The position numbers were made by a program, and so were the translations under genes. From Ferroglobus sp. (GTDB taxonomy: Archaea > Halobacteriota > Archaeoglobi > Archaeoglobales > Archaeoglobaceae): 15,370 bases of DNA. Below, piece after piece: positions 1-6,833 of this stretch. Location: the NCBI GenBank assembly GCA_015523665.1, contig WAJX01000126.1:1-15370 (forward strand), written 5' to 3'. Numbering within the stretch: position 1 is the first letter of the stretch; every line of letters starts with the position of its first letter. Below the pieces are notes generated by a model. It saw only the letters and a list, made by a program, of their open reading frames with translations. It was not told the origin of the DNA and ran no database searches.

Positions 1-1383
1 CCCGGAGAATATACTGCAACGACATCATTTAGAATTGTTAAAGCTAAGTTAAATGCATCAATCAGCAGCAATGCTGTCGTGAGAGGAGGAGAGTTGATAG
101 TTAGTGGAACTGTGCCATCCAATATTGATTACGTTTACATATGGACAGACTCAGGCACAGTAAATACACCAGAAGATAGCGTATTCGAAAACGTTTATAA
201 GATACCAGACGATAGTAGAAAATTCAACATTGATGATTATCCAGATAGACCACCTTATCCTGTCAGCGTTACAGATGGAGAATTTAATGTTAAGCTTAAA
301 GTTACGACAACCATCGATCCAGACACTTACATACTCTATGTGATAGCACCAATGAACTACACCTCTGAAGAAGCTCCGAAGTGGGTCGATCCAACAGAAG
401 ATCCAATGGCACAATTCTCAATACAAGTGCTCGATTACGGATTTGAGGTGCCAGAATCAGTTAAAGTTGCACAGGGAGATGAAGTTGACGTCTTTGTGAA
501 GGTCTTTGGAGATCCAGATGATACGATAGCAACATACGAGGTCCGCGGGCATGGTGTTAAGACAGATGAAGAAAATTTAATTAAGTGGAATGAAACAGCA
601 ACTGGAGGTTATGACTACTTCACAATATATCCATTCTACGATGACGTTAATGATAAGCTGACATCAACAAAAGATGATAACGACTTGCTTAAACCTGGAC
701 TGTACACAATAACTCTCCACCTCTATGAGAAGACTCCAAGTGGTGATAAGGGTAATGAAGTAGCAACTGAGACAATTCCTCTAATAGTTGAAGAGCCAGA
801 ATTGAGAGTTGAAGCACCATCTACCGTTGCTAAGGGCGATGATATAATAGTCAAGATATCAACAAACCGCGGAGAGAAGGGATACGATTACATCTATGTT
901 GTACTCGATCTTGGAGTGAAGAGGATCAAATACTCCAAAGTTGCACTTGAGGAGAACGGAAGTGTTGAGTTAGCTATTCCAACTACTGGAATAGATACAG
1001 GTACATACAAACTTTACGTTAGAGATGCTATGAGAACTATCAAGGAAGGAGCAGACATAGAGGATTGGTATGATATACCACCCACCGACAGCTATGCTAA
1101 AGCCTATGATGCTGATGACGACATCTTATATACACAAGAAATCAGCATTGTTGAAAAAGTAGCTCCAACACCCACACCAACTCCAACGCCAACAGCCACT
1201 CCAACAGCAACTCCAACAGCAACTCCAACGCCAACTCCAACGCCAACAGCCACTCCAACAGCAACTCCAACAGCCACACCCACACCAACTCCAACGCCAA
1301 GCAAACCAGGACCTGGCTTTGAGGCAATATTCGCCATTGCTGGGCTAGTAGCGGTAGCATATCTCCTGAAGAGGAGGCATTGA
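1..1383 (+). CDS. PGF-CTERM cell-surface protein, 5' end outside window
   Basis: The frame is open to the first base, so this is the C-terminal 460 residues of a longer protein; the GTG at 79 is only an internal codon. It contains at least three divergent beta-sandwich-like repeats, each beginning with a V-x-x-G-D/G-E/D type strand and ending with P/T-G/D-x-Y. A 45-residue Pro/Thr/Ala stalk follows, then PGF, a hydrophobic helix and the basic end LLKRRH. That tail is the PGF-CTERM signal, which archaeosortase A recognises in other archaea to anchor proteins at the membrane surface. N-glycosylation sequons are visible (NAS, NYT, NET, NGS) and the stalk could carry O-glycans. The protein is acidic and its codons are richer in C than those of its neighbours, as in highly expressed genes. 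An S-layer or other surface role is likely, but no specific function can be assigned. Confidence 0.85.
   Translation, partial: PGEYTATTSFRIVKAKLNASISSNAVVRGGELIVSGTVPSNIDYVYIWTDSGTVNTPEDSVFENVYKIPDDSRKFNIDDYPDRPPYPVSVTDGEFNVKLKVTTTIDPDTYILYVIAPMNYTSEEAPKWVDPTEDPMAQFSIQVLDYGFEVPESVKVAQGDEVDVFVKVFGDPDDTIATYEVRGHGVKTDEENLIKWNETATGGYDYFTIYPFYDDVNDKLTSTKDDNDLLKPGLYTITLHLYEKTPSGDKGNEVATETIPLIVEEPELRVEAPSTVAKGDDIIVKISTNRGEKGYDYIYVVLDLGVKRIKYSKVALEENGSVELAIPTTGIDTGTYKLYVRDAMRTIKEGADIEDWYDIPPTDSYAKAYDADDDILYTQEISIVEKVAPTPTPTPTPTATPTATPTATPTPTPTPTATPTATPTATPTPTPTPSKPGPGFEAIFAIAGLVAVAYLLKRRH
31..414 (+). repeat. Surface-protein repeat A (beta-sandwich-like)
   Basis: This is the first of three divergent protein-level repeats. 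It has VVRGGELIVSG near its start and DPDTYILYV near its end. The bases before it encode PGEYTATTSF, which looks like the end of an earlier repeat outside the window. The similarity is at the protein-pattern level and is not obvious in the DNA. Confidence 0.5.
415..795 (+). repeat. Surface-protein repeat B (beta-sandwich-like)
   Basis: This is the second repeat. It has VKVAQGDEVDVFVKV near its start and KPGLYTITLHL near its end, followed by IPLIVEE, which parallels the strand leading out of the other copies. The boundaries are estimates from the recurring strand patterns. Confidence 0.5.
796..1158 (+). repeat. Surface-protein repeat C (beta-sandwich-like)
   Basis: This is the third repeat and directly precedes the Pro/Thr stalk. 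It has STVAKGDDIIVKIS near its start, DTGTYKLYV near the end of its core, and a final strand EISIVEK. It differs from copies A and B mainly in loop lengths. Confidence 0.5.
1165..1299 (+). repeat. Pro/Thr/Ala stalk with a 54-base tandem duplication
   Basis: It encodes 45 residues made only of Pro-Thr and Ala-Thr pairs. At the DNA level 1183-1236 and 1237-1290 are tandem copies of a 54-base unit with four differences. All four are third-codon-position and silent (gca/gcc, act/aca, cca/ccc, acg/aca). A further nine bases of a third copy follow. Such stretches usually form an extended, glycosylatable spacer between surface domains and the membrane anchor. Confidence 0.9.
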
Positions 1384-1397
1384 ACATAAAAATTAAA

Positions 1398-1429
1398 TTT
1401 TTTCTTTTTTCTTTTCTTCTTTTTGTTTT
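1398..1429 (+). terminator. Oligo-T tract after the surface-protein gene
   Basis: Several runs of 4-7 T broken by single C or G bases begin 15 bases after the stop codon. Archaeal RNA polymerase terminates at such U-rich tracts without needing a hairpin. The tract separates a probably highly expressed gene from mat. Confidence 0.65.
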
Positions 1430-1573
1430 ATATTTGCCCTTGTTTTGAATAACATACTATAATTTTTGATAAGTTTTTTGTTGTTGGCTGACAGTTGATG
1501 TATTATGGTTGATATATCTATGCGTGAAAGAAAAATATAGATGATGGTAATTTGATAACTTCTAAAGCAAACA

Positions 1574-1606
1574 CATGTAATGTTGGTTGTTGATGTAATT
1601 TACATG
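1574..1606. promoter_or_regulatory. Possible operator upstream of mat
   Basis: CATGTAA at 1574-1580 is matched by TTACATG at 1600-1606. Within the same stretch, 1593-1605 reads ATGTAA-T-TTACAT, a 13-base palindrome. This gives three ATGTAA-type half-sites ending about 14 bases before the mat TATA box. Their place and symmetry suggest a regulator binding site. No regulator is known from the sequence, and AT-rich DNA gives chance palindromes. Confidence 0.35.
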
Positions 1607-1618
1607 GGGTTAGCAATG

Positions 1619-1628
1619 CTTATATTTT
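1619..1628 (+). promoter_or_regulatory. TATA box for mat
   Basis: TTATATTT is centred about 25.5 bases before the mat ATG at 1649. That distance puts the transcription start at or next to the A of the start codon, suggesting a leaderless message. No Shine-Dalgarno sequence is present. Confidence 0.6.
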
Positions 1629-1648
1629 CTGTTTAGTTATGCGAAGTT

Positions 1649-2848
1649 ATGAAAAACATTATTGTTGAAAAATTAATTCACACTCCTGTTGAAGAGCAAA
1701 AAATTGAGATAGTCGAAAGGAAAGGTGTAGGCCATCCAGACAGTTTAGCTGACGGTATAGCTGAAGCTATGAGTAGAGCTTTAAGCAGAGAATATATAAA
1801 GAGAGTTGGAATTATCCTACATCATAACACAGATGAAACCCAGATAGTTGCTGGAAAAACCAAACCATCTTTTGGTGGAGGAGAAATGATCCAACCGATA
1901 TACATCCTACTCGTTGGGAGAGCTACAAAGTATTTTAATGGAGTAGATATACCAGCTGATAGGATTGTTTTAAAAGCTGCAAAGGAATACGTGAAAGAAA
2001 CTATGAGATATCTGGATCCTGAAGAGAATATAATATTTGATGTAAAGCTTGGAGAAGGTTCAACCGATCTAAAAGATGTCTTTCAAAGGGATTCTGGTAA
2101 AACTCCTCTGGCTAATGATACTAGTTTTGGAATAGGATTTGCTCCTCTTACTGAAACAGAAAAGGTTGTTTATAACGTTGAAAGAGAGATATATGAGAAG
2201 TTTAGAAAGAAAGAAAAGGCTATTGGAGAAGATGTTAAAGTTATGGGATTAAGAGAAGATGATGAGATTAAGCTCACCATAGCTTGTGCTTTTGTTGATA
2301 AGCATTTGCGAGATCTAAGGGAGTATTTATCAATAAAAGATAGCTTGGCTGAATTCGTTAAAGATGTTTCATCAGAATACACAGAGAGGAATGTCGAAGT
2401 TTTCATAAATACTGCAGATGATGTGGAAAAACAAGTTGTTTATTTAACAGTTACAGGCACATCAGCTGAGAATGGGGATGATGGTAGTGTTGGGAGGGGC
2501 AATAGATGTAACGGCTTGATAACTCCATGTAGACCGATGTCAATGGAGGCTACCAGTGGGAAAAACCCCGTAAATCATGTTGGTAAGATTTACAACCTCT
2601 TAGCTAATCAAATCGCAAACGATTGTTACTTGGCTGTTGAAGGTATAAGGGAAGTTTATGTTCGCATTCTTTCACAGATAGGTAAGCCTATAGATGAACC
2701 AAAAACTTTGAGCATCCAAATAATTCCAGAAAGGGGATATGATATAGATAAGATGAAGAGTAAAGTAATAACTGTTGCTGAAGAGTGGCTTTCAGATATA
2801 TCTAAGATAACCGAGATGGTGATAAGTGGTGAACTGAAAACGTTCTGA
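1649..2848 (+). CDS. mat: S-adenosylmethionine synthetase, archaeal type
   Basis: It makes S-adenosylmethionine from methionine and ATP in the cytoplasm, releasing phosphate and diphosphate; the product is the main methyl donor. At 399 residues it has the normal length for the archaeal MAT family, which is very divergent from bacterial MetK. Visible conserved blocks include [18 protein letters not shown] (residues 23-40, GHPD at 28-31), [12 protein letters not shown] (58-69), FGGGE (75-79), a LGEGSTDL block, [12 protein letters not shown] and, near residue 280, [20 protein letters not shown] followed by [10 protein letters not shown]. The ATG at 1649 is preferred because a TATA box lies 25-26 bases upstream. 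An out-of-frame ATG at 1639 would open only a nine-codon frame. The gene appears to be transcribed alone, as nre has its own promoter 20 bases beyond the stop. The assignment is very secure. Confidence 0.97.
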   Translation: MKNIIVEKLIHTPVEEQKIEIVERKGVGHPDSLADGIAEAMSRALSREYIKRVGIILHHNTDETQIVAGKTKPSFGGGEMIQPIYILLVGRATKYFNGVDIPADRIVLKAAKEYVKETMRYLDPEENIIFDVKLGEGSTDLKDVFQRDSGKTPLANDTSFGIGFAPLTETEKVVYNVEREIYEKFRKKEKAIGEDVKVMGLREDDEIKLTIACAFVDKHLRDLREYLSIKDSLAEFVKDVSSEYTERNVEVFINTADDVEKQVVYLTVTGTSAENGDDGSVGRGNRCNGLITPCRPMSMEATSGKNPVNHVGKIYNLLANQIANDCYLAVEGIREVYVRILSQIGKPIDEPKTLSIQIIPERGYDIDKMKSKVITVAEEWLSDISKITEMVISGELKTF

Positions 2849-2857
2849 GCTCATACA

Positions 2858-2867
2858 TTTTTATATC
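2858..2867 (+). promoter_or_regulatory. TATA box for nre
   Basis: TTTATATC lies 24 bases (centre to start) before the GTG at 2887, in the 38-base gap after mat. It supports a leaderless message starting at this GTG. The T-run overlapping the box could also help end mat transcripts. Confidence 0.55.
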
Positions 2868-2886
2868 TTTAAATAAAGTATAGAGT

Positions 2887-4086
2887 GTGTTATGTGTTAG
2901 ATGTAAAGGCAATTTACTCTGTGGCAAAGGATATTGTCCCCTGCTAACTTTATTAGAAAAGTTCAAAAAATTTAAAAAATCTGAATTAATCTTAAACTCT
3001 GAACTTCCTTCCCCTCCATCCATTTTTGTTGGGAAAAAAGGTTATCCGTTGATAAATCTTGGGCCCGTAATGGTGAATTCAGAGGAAAATCCTGAATTAT
3101 ACGATAACCCTTCTATGTGGAAGGGAGATGTTGAAGATGTATTGGCCTTAAGAATGAATTTGGTGAGAGGTGTAAAATCATTCCATGTAAATTCGGCTAT
3201 AAATCCAGATAGAACATTGCTGGAGATTCAGGAGCTCTCAGCCTCTTTAAAACCGATTGATGTGGAGGCAAGATTTGAAAAAGTGATAGAAAGGCCGATG
3301 TTCGATGACATAGTTCAACCTTTTGGTGTGTATGCAAAATATTCTATGCTCTCTCTTACAGAAAATCCCAGAATTCCTTTAAAAGTTGAAAAGCTTATTA
3401 ATGATGAAATTAAGGCAGAGGAAGCGATATACAACCTTCATCAACAAAACTTCTCTACATATTACATTCAGAGATTGTTCTCAGTGGGATTGTTTGGTGT
3501 AAAGAAAAAGCTCGTGCCGACCAGATGGAGCATAACCGCTGTGCATGATATAATAGGTGAAAGGTTAAAAAAAGAGATAAGAAATTTTGATATATTAAAT
3601 GAGGTTTTACTATTCTCATTTGAGCATTTTGGAAATCGCTTTGAAATAATCTTATATCCATCGAATTATAACTTCCAACTTCTGGAGATTTGGATAGAAA
3701 AAAGTTTTTGGAATCCAGGAAAAACATGGATTGGGTGGGATGGAGAGGATATTAATAAAAAGAGAACATATTCAAAACTTTCTGGAGGATATTATGCTTC
3801 AAGACTTCCTGTTCTTGAATTTTTAAGTAGGATTAGAAAACAAGCTGGATGTATAGTTATTAGAGAGATCACTCCAGAATATTTTGCTCCACTTGGGGTA
3901 TGGGTTGTTGAAGAGGGAGTTAGAAAAGCTCTTATGATGAAGCCTAAGAAATTTAACTCCATTCAAGAGGCAATATCATCGATCAAGATTAAAACGGAAA
4001 AGATCAGATCAGATAAAAAAGGATGGATAAAGTATTTGAAGATATTTAAACAATCTTCTTTAGATCTATATTCTCGTATCCTCTAG
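2887..4086 (+). CDS. nreA: Nre family DNA repair protein (DUF650/DUF651)
   Basis: Nre proteins are archaeal DNA repair factors; in Haloferax, NreA was linked to repair of mitomycin C damage and to PCNA binding. This 399-residue protein starts with a Cys4 cluster (C3, C6, C12, C17), as expected for the N-terminal zinc finger of the family. Recognisable internal blocks include KKGYPLINLGPV, NPSMWKGDVEDVLALRMNLVRG, KPIDVEARFEK, KKLVPTRWSITAVHDIIGE and GGYYASRLPVLEFL. The end, QSSLDLYSRIL, resembles a PIP box (Q-x-x-L-x-x-aromatic), with Ser where a second aromatic residue would be ideal. The GTG start is supported by the zinc finger, which begins at residue 3, and by the TATA box. The last 41 bases overlap the end of the opposing kinase gene. 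The family is secure; NreA rather than NreB is an inference. Confidence 0.88.
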   Translation: MLCVRCKGNLLCGKGYCPLLTLLEKFKKFKKSELILNSELPSPPSIFVGKKGYPLINLGPVMVNSEENPELYDNPSMWKGDVEDVLALRMNLVRGVKSFHVNSAINPDRTLLEIQELSASLKPIDVEARFEKVIERPMFDDIVQPFGVYAKYSMLSLTENPRIPLKVEKLINDEIKAEEAIYNLHQQNFSTYYIQRLFSVGLFGVKKKLVPTRWSITAVHDIIGERLKKEIRNFDILNEVLLFSFEHFGNRFEIILYPSNYNFQLLEIWIEKSFWNPGKTWIGWDGEDINKKRTYSKLSGGYYASRLPVLEFLSRIRKQAGCIVIREITPEYFAPLGVWVVEEGVRKALMMKPKKFNSIQEAISSIKIKTEKIRSDKKGWIKYLKIFKQSSLDLYSRIL

Positions 4087-4936
4087 CACCAACTCTCTCT
4101 ATTATTTTTGACGCTACGTAATTTCCAAACTTACCACAAGCTTCAATACTCTTTCCATGATACCAAGCATAAAGAAAACCAGCGTTAAAAGCATCTCCAG
4201 CTCCGGTGGTATCAACTACCTTAGTATTGAATGGTTGAACTCTAAACTCTTCATTACCCTTTAAAATGTAACATCCATTCTCTCCGAGTTTTACAACGAC
4301 TATCTCCACACCTAACCTTGCAACCTCTCTTGAGGCTACATCATACCTCTCTCCAATTAACATCTCTATCTCCTGTTTATTTGGCATGAATATTGTAGTA
4401 TTTGATATAATCTCCTCTATTTCCTCAAGTCCTCTATTAATATATGGCATTCCTGGATCAAAACTGACGATTTCAACTTCTTTAGCTATCCTCTTTTGGG
4501 ATTTAAATGAGTCTTCACTATTCTTACATATAAATGAGGTAAGATGAATAATCTTGGCATTTTCAACTATCTCTCTTTTAACCTCATCGTATTTTATGGT
4601 ATCATTAACTCCTGGATCAACTAAAATTGCTCTCTCACCGCTTCTATCAACGAATATCATAGCAACACCACTCCTCCCCTTTTCAATCTTTACTCCAGAG
4701 AGCTCAACTCCTCTTTTTTCGAAATCCTTTAGGAGGATTTTTCCATAGTTATCATCTCCGACTTTTCCAATAAATGCACACTCAACTCCCATCGTTGCCA
4801 ATCCTGCAATGGTGTTTGCAGCACTTCCACCTGGATGATATTCTATGTCAATTACAAAGCTCTCTTCTCCAGGATTCGGTATTCTCTCAACTTTTAAAAT
4901 TATGTCAAGATTTAAAGCTCCAAATCCTACAATCAT
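4046..4936 (-). CDS. PfkB-family sugar or nucleoside kinase
   Basis: It is a ribokinase-superfamily enzyme transferring phosphate from ATP to a hydroxyl group of a small molecule in the cytoplasm. Visible motifs are the substrate-side GGSAANT (residues 36-42), the Mg-binding NKQE (N-x-x-E, 186-189) and VDTTGAGDAFNAGF (241-254), which holds the anion hole and catalytic base D248. At 296 residues it is a normal single-domain member. The substrate cannot be read from the sequence; the block VSFDPG also occurs, as I recall, in the archaeal nucleoside kinase MJ0406, so ribose, a nucleoside or another sugar is possible. Its ATG shares an ATGA overlap with the stop of the HAD gene upstream, so the two are probably translated together. 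Its 3' end overlaps nre in antisense. Confidence 0.9.
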   Translation of the reverse strand: MIVGFGALNLDIILKVERIPNPGEESFVIDIEYHPGGSAANTIAGLATMGVECAFIGKVGDDNYGKILLKDFEKRGVELSGVKIEKGRSGVAMIFVDRSGERAILVDPGVNDTIKYDEVKREIVENAKIIHLTSFICKNSEDSFKSQKRIAKEVEIVSFDPGMPYINRGLEEIEEIISNTTIFMPNKQEIEMLIGERYDVASREVARLGVEIVVVKLGENGCYILKGNEEFRVQPFNTKVVDTTGAGDAFNAGFLYAWYHGKSIEACGKFGNYVASKIIERVGARGYENIDLKKIV

Positions 4937-5892
4937 CCAAGTTCACCAGCTTCCCCTCTAAGCTTTTTTCTCATTTTTAATGACTTTTCAATAACGTCTT
5001 CATTGATATCAAAATAAATTTCGGTATCCTTAAGTTTGTCGAGTAGAATATGATCAGACTTTTCATATTCTAATAAACCCTCCTTTCCTCGGCTTAGAAA
5101 GATATCAACTATCATAGCTTCACTATAAGCAGTTTTACTTATTATGGCAACATCTGCATACTCTAAAGCAAACTCATTACCGTTAAAAGCTATGGCGACC
5201 CCTCTATTCTTTGCGAGTTCAAGCATCTTAACATCTGATATGCTATCTCCAATTGCTATCACACTACCTTTACATCTATCAGCTATTTCTCTCTTCTTTT
5301 CTGCATTAATAACTATCACATCATTCATTACTTTCCAAAAAGGAGAATTCTTTATTTCTTTCCAAAATAACCTGTTTAGATATTCTGTAGCTTTTTTATT
5401 TGGATTTTTTATATCTATCTCTGGAAGAGAGGAAATTTCATCCACTTTTCTTATAAGCCAGTTTTTCCATCTCTCATTGATCTTATAATTTTTAAGAGTG
5501 AGTTTTGTTCCATATAAATTATCATGAATCCCAATCTTTTTAGCAGTCTCCTTTAAACAGATCTCATATGTTGTGGATATTACAACTGGTGTATACTTTT
5601 TAGTGAGAAAGCTCATAGCATTGTATGCATCTTCAATGAATTTCACTGAAGAAGTAACCTTTTTAATATCCTCTTCTTTTACATCGATAGCAACCAGAAA
5701 TGGGGCCACTAACCTTAAAGTATCCCCAGCACTATAATTTGTCATTTTCTCAACATAAGCGAGATAGTCATCGTATTGGCTCAATCTTCTAAAAAACTCT
5801 TCATCTTTAAATAAATACTTGCAAAGATCATATACCATATCGTTTAAAATCCAAGGACCTTCCCAATCTGTAAAAAACTTCATAGATTTCAT
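4933..5892 (-). CDS. HAD-family protein, EhaR-like
   Basis: This 319-residue protein resembles archaeal HAD-like proteins often annotated as energy-converting hydrogenase A subunit R (COG4030). Shared features, from memory, include the opening DWEGPW, SQYDDYLA, AGDTLRL-x-PFL, GDSISDVKML and AFNGNEFALEYADVAI. Motif I has the nucleophile D9, but the usual DxD is DxE (D9-W-E11). Motif II (VISTT), a Lys-rich motif III region and motif IV (GDSISD) are present, so phosphatase activity is possible. No hydrogenase genes are nearby, so the subunit name should not be taken literally. I chose the ATG at 5892; TTG at 5901 and ATG at 5883 are alternatives. A TATA-like box at 5917-5924 fits the ATG at 5892 best. 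It is translationally coupled to the PfkB kinase. Confidence 0.75.
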   Translation of the reverse strand: MKSMKFFTDWEGPWILNDMVYDLCKYLFKDEEFFRRLSQYDDYLAYVEKMTNYSAGDTLRLVAPFLVAIDVKEEDIKKVTSSVKFIEDAYNAMSFLTKKYTPVVISTTYEICLKETAKKIGIHDNLYGTKLTLKNYKINERWKNWLIRKVDEISSLPEIDIKNPNKKATEYLNRLFWKEIKNSPFWKVMNDVIVINAEKKREIADRCKGSVIAIGDSISDVKMLELAKNRGVAIAFNGNEFALEYADVAIISKTAYSEAMIVDIFLSRGKEGLLEYEKSDHILLDKLKDTEIYFDINEDVIEKSLKMRKKLRGEAGELG

Positions 5893-5902
5893 TGACAACA
5901 AT

Positions 5903-5925
5903 TCAACTATGTTGAGCTTTTAAAC
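5903..5925 (-). promoter_or_regulatory. Promoter and possible operator for the HAD-PfkB pair
   Basis: On the minus strand GTTTAAAAG (5925-5917) is a TATA-like box about 28 bases before the ATG at 5892. Just downstream is the inverted repeat TCAAC-TAT-GTTGA (5903-5915), between the box and the expected transcription start, where a bound repressor would block initiation. Its five-base arms could arise by chance. Confidence 0.4.
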
Positions 5926-6043
5926 TGTTTTGCAACTCTGTAATTTATTGCTCTGGGTTGTATCATCATAATTTTTTAAATCAATTTTAAAAATAATTTT
6001 ATAAATTTATTTAATCTCATTTTATTCGAGTTTACCCAAAAGA
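5926..6043. other. AT-rich divergent intergenic region
   Basis: It lies between the minus-strand HAD promoter and the plus-strand DUF2150 promoter. The stretch around 5971-6024 is almost entirely A/T, with runs of T and A. No gene or convincing RNA is visible. Confidence 0.7.
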
Positions 6044-6052
6044 GTTATATTC
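6044..6052 (+). promoter_or_regulatory. TATA box for the DUF2150 gene
   Basis: GTTATATTC is centred at 6048, exactly 26 bases before the ATG at 6074. This favours the ATG over the GTG directly before it and suggests a leaderless message. Confidence 0.55.
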
Positions 6053-6073
6053 TTCTCAAGTTTTTAATTCGTG

Positions 6074-6697
6074 ATGTATTACACGGAACAAAGGTTTCAG
6101 AATTGGTTAGAGAGAATAAAAGAGGAAAAAATCGACTTGGATAAAGCTGAAGGGCTTGAGATATTTGATCAAATGCTTGAAGATTTTGTTGTAGCATGTT
6201 TTAACATTCTTAAGGCAATAAAAAACAGGGAGATTACAAAAAAAGAAGCTTTGGAGGAGATTAAAAATATGGAGAGAATTATCAAAAAAGGGTTTGATTT
6301 CGGAGATGATGTAAAAAATGAGCTTTATCAGATGATAACTGAAAGTTTAAAAATAGTGTTGAGATCAGCCGAAATCGCAATTGAGGGAAAAATTAGCAGG
6401 AAATCATTTGAAAAACTCTTTAATGAAGCTATAAAAAAAGAAAAAAATGGAGATTTAGATGGAGCGTTTGAATCAATTGCTATGATGGGAGCTAAGATAT
6501 TTCGAGGGGATAAGCTCCCGGAGATAGAGATTCCAGATGAAGATCTTTACATCCTTGGTTGGTTTGATGGAGTTGACGCAATAAATATGACTATACTTCT
6601 TTCAGAAATAGATAGAGATAGGGATATGGATAGAGATATAGATAAAGAAGATAAAGATGTAGAGATAGATGTTGAGGATAGAGATAAGAATGAGTAA
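6074..6697 (+). CDS. DUF2150 family archaeal protein
   Basis: I recognise the opening MYYTEQRFQNWLERIKEE as typical of the DUF2150 family, found in euryarchaea and without a known function. The 207 residues are mostly predicted helix: about 1-45, a Lys/Glu-rich section with many acidic residues, and a conserved-looking block LPEIEIPDEDLYILGWFDGVDA near 155-175. There is no signal peptide or membrane segment. The last 30 residues are an unusual Asp/Arg/Lys/Glu tail encoded by a GAT-rich repeat, which appears to be added beyond the family core. GTG at 6071 directly precedes ATG at 6074; I chose the ATG from the TATA spacing. No strong oligo-T terminator follows, so transcription might continue into the SWIM gene 136 bases downstream. 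Confidence 0.75.
   Translation: MYYTEQRFQNWLERIKEEKIDLDKAEGLEIFDQMLEDFVVACFNILKAIKNREITKKEALEEIKNMERIIKKGFDFGDDVKNELYQMITESLKIVLRSAEIAIEGKISRKSFEKLFNEAIKKEKNGDLDGAFESIAMMGAKIFRGDKLPEIEIPDEDLYILGWFDGVDAINMTILLSEIDRDRDMDRDIDKEDKDVEIDVEDRDKNE
6608..6690 (+). repeat. GAT-rich microsatellite-like coding repeat
   Basis: From here to the end of the DUF2150 gene nearly every second codon is GAT, alternating with AGA, AGG, ATG, ATA or AAA. The DNA is an imperfect GATAGA hexamer repeat. It encodes the tail DRDRDMDRDIDKEDKD and its continuation. A repeat-expansion origin is inferred. Confidence 0.75.
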
Positions 6698-6803
6698 AGG
6701 AAATAGGGAATAATGAAGAATGAAATATAAAAGTGAGATCTAAAAGAATGAATAGATGGAAGTGTAAGTATGGCGATGATGTGGTTAATGATTAAAGGTT
6801 GGA
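6698..6803. other. Purine-rich intergenic region
   Basis: The + strand is strongly purine-rich (A and G) to about 6765, with no T-run and no open frame of note. I see no structured RNA or known site. The purine bias continues that of the preceding GAT/AGA repeat. Confidence 0.5.
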
Positions 6804-6827
6804 TATAAATTTATAAATTTATAAATT
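6804..6827 (+). promoter_or_regulatory. Triple tandem TATAAATT at the SWIM gene promoter
   Basis: TATAAATT occurs three times in perfect tandem (6804-6811, 6812-6819, 6820-6827). The first copy is centred 26.5 bases before the ATG at 6834 and can act as the TATA box of a leaderless message. The other two would place starts inside the gene. A GGAG at 6828-6831 is only two bases from the ATG, too close for a normal Shine-Dalgarno site. Confidence 0.6.
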
Positions 6828-6833
6828 GGAGAA

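Noticed and set aside
1104..1387. Long minus-strand open frames rich in Gly-Val or Leu opposite the Pro/Thr stalk
   Set aside because: They are reverse readings of the low-complexity repeat, overlap a clear surface-protein gene and match no family.
1445..1550. Possible C/D box small RNA (CTGA near 1488 followed by TTGATGT, and AGATGATGG near 1540)
   Set aside because: The C and D boxes do not match consensus at both ends, no terminal stem is visible, and spacing does not fit an archaeal C/D RNA.
1430..1648. Riboswitch for S-adenosylmethionine upstream of mat
   Set aside because: I see no known SAM riboswitch fold, and the message appears leaderless, leaving no room for one.
1639..1668. Nine-codon frame from ATG 1639 overlapping the mat start
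   Set aside because: The TATA position predicts transcription starting at about 1649, so this ATG would not be in the message. It could matter only if an upstream start exists.
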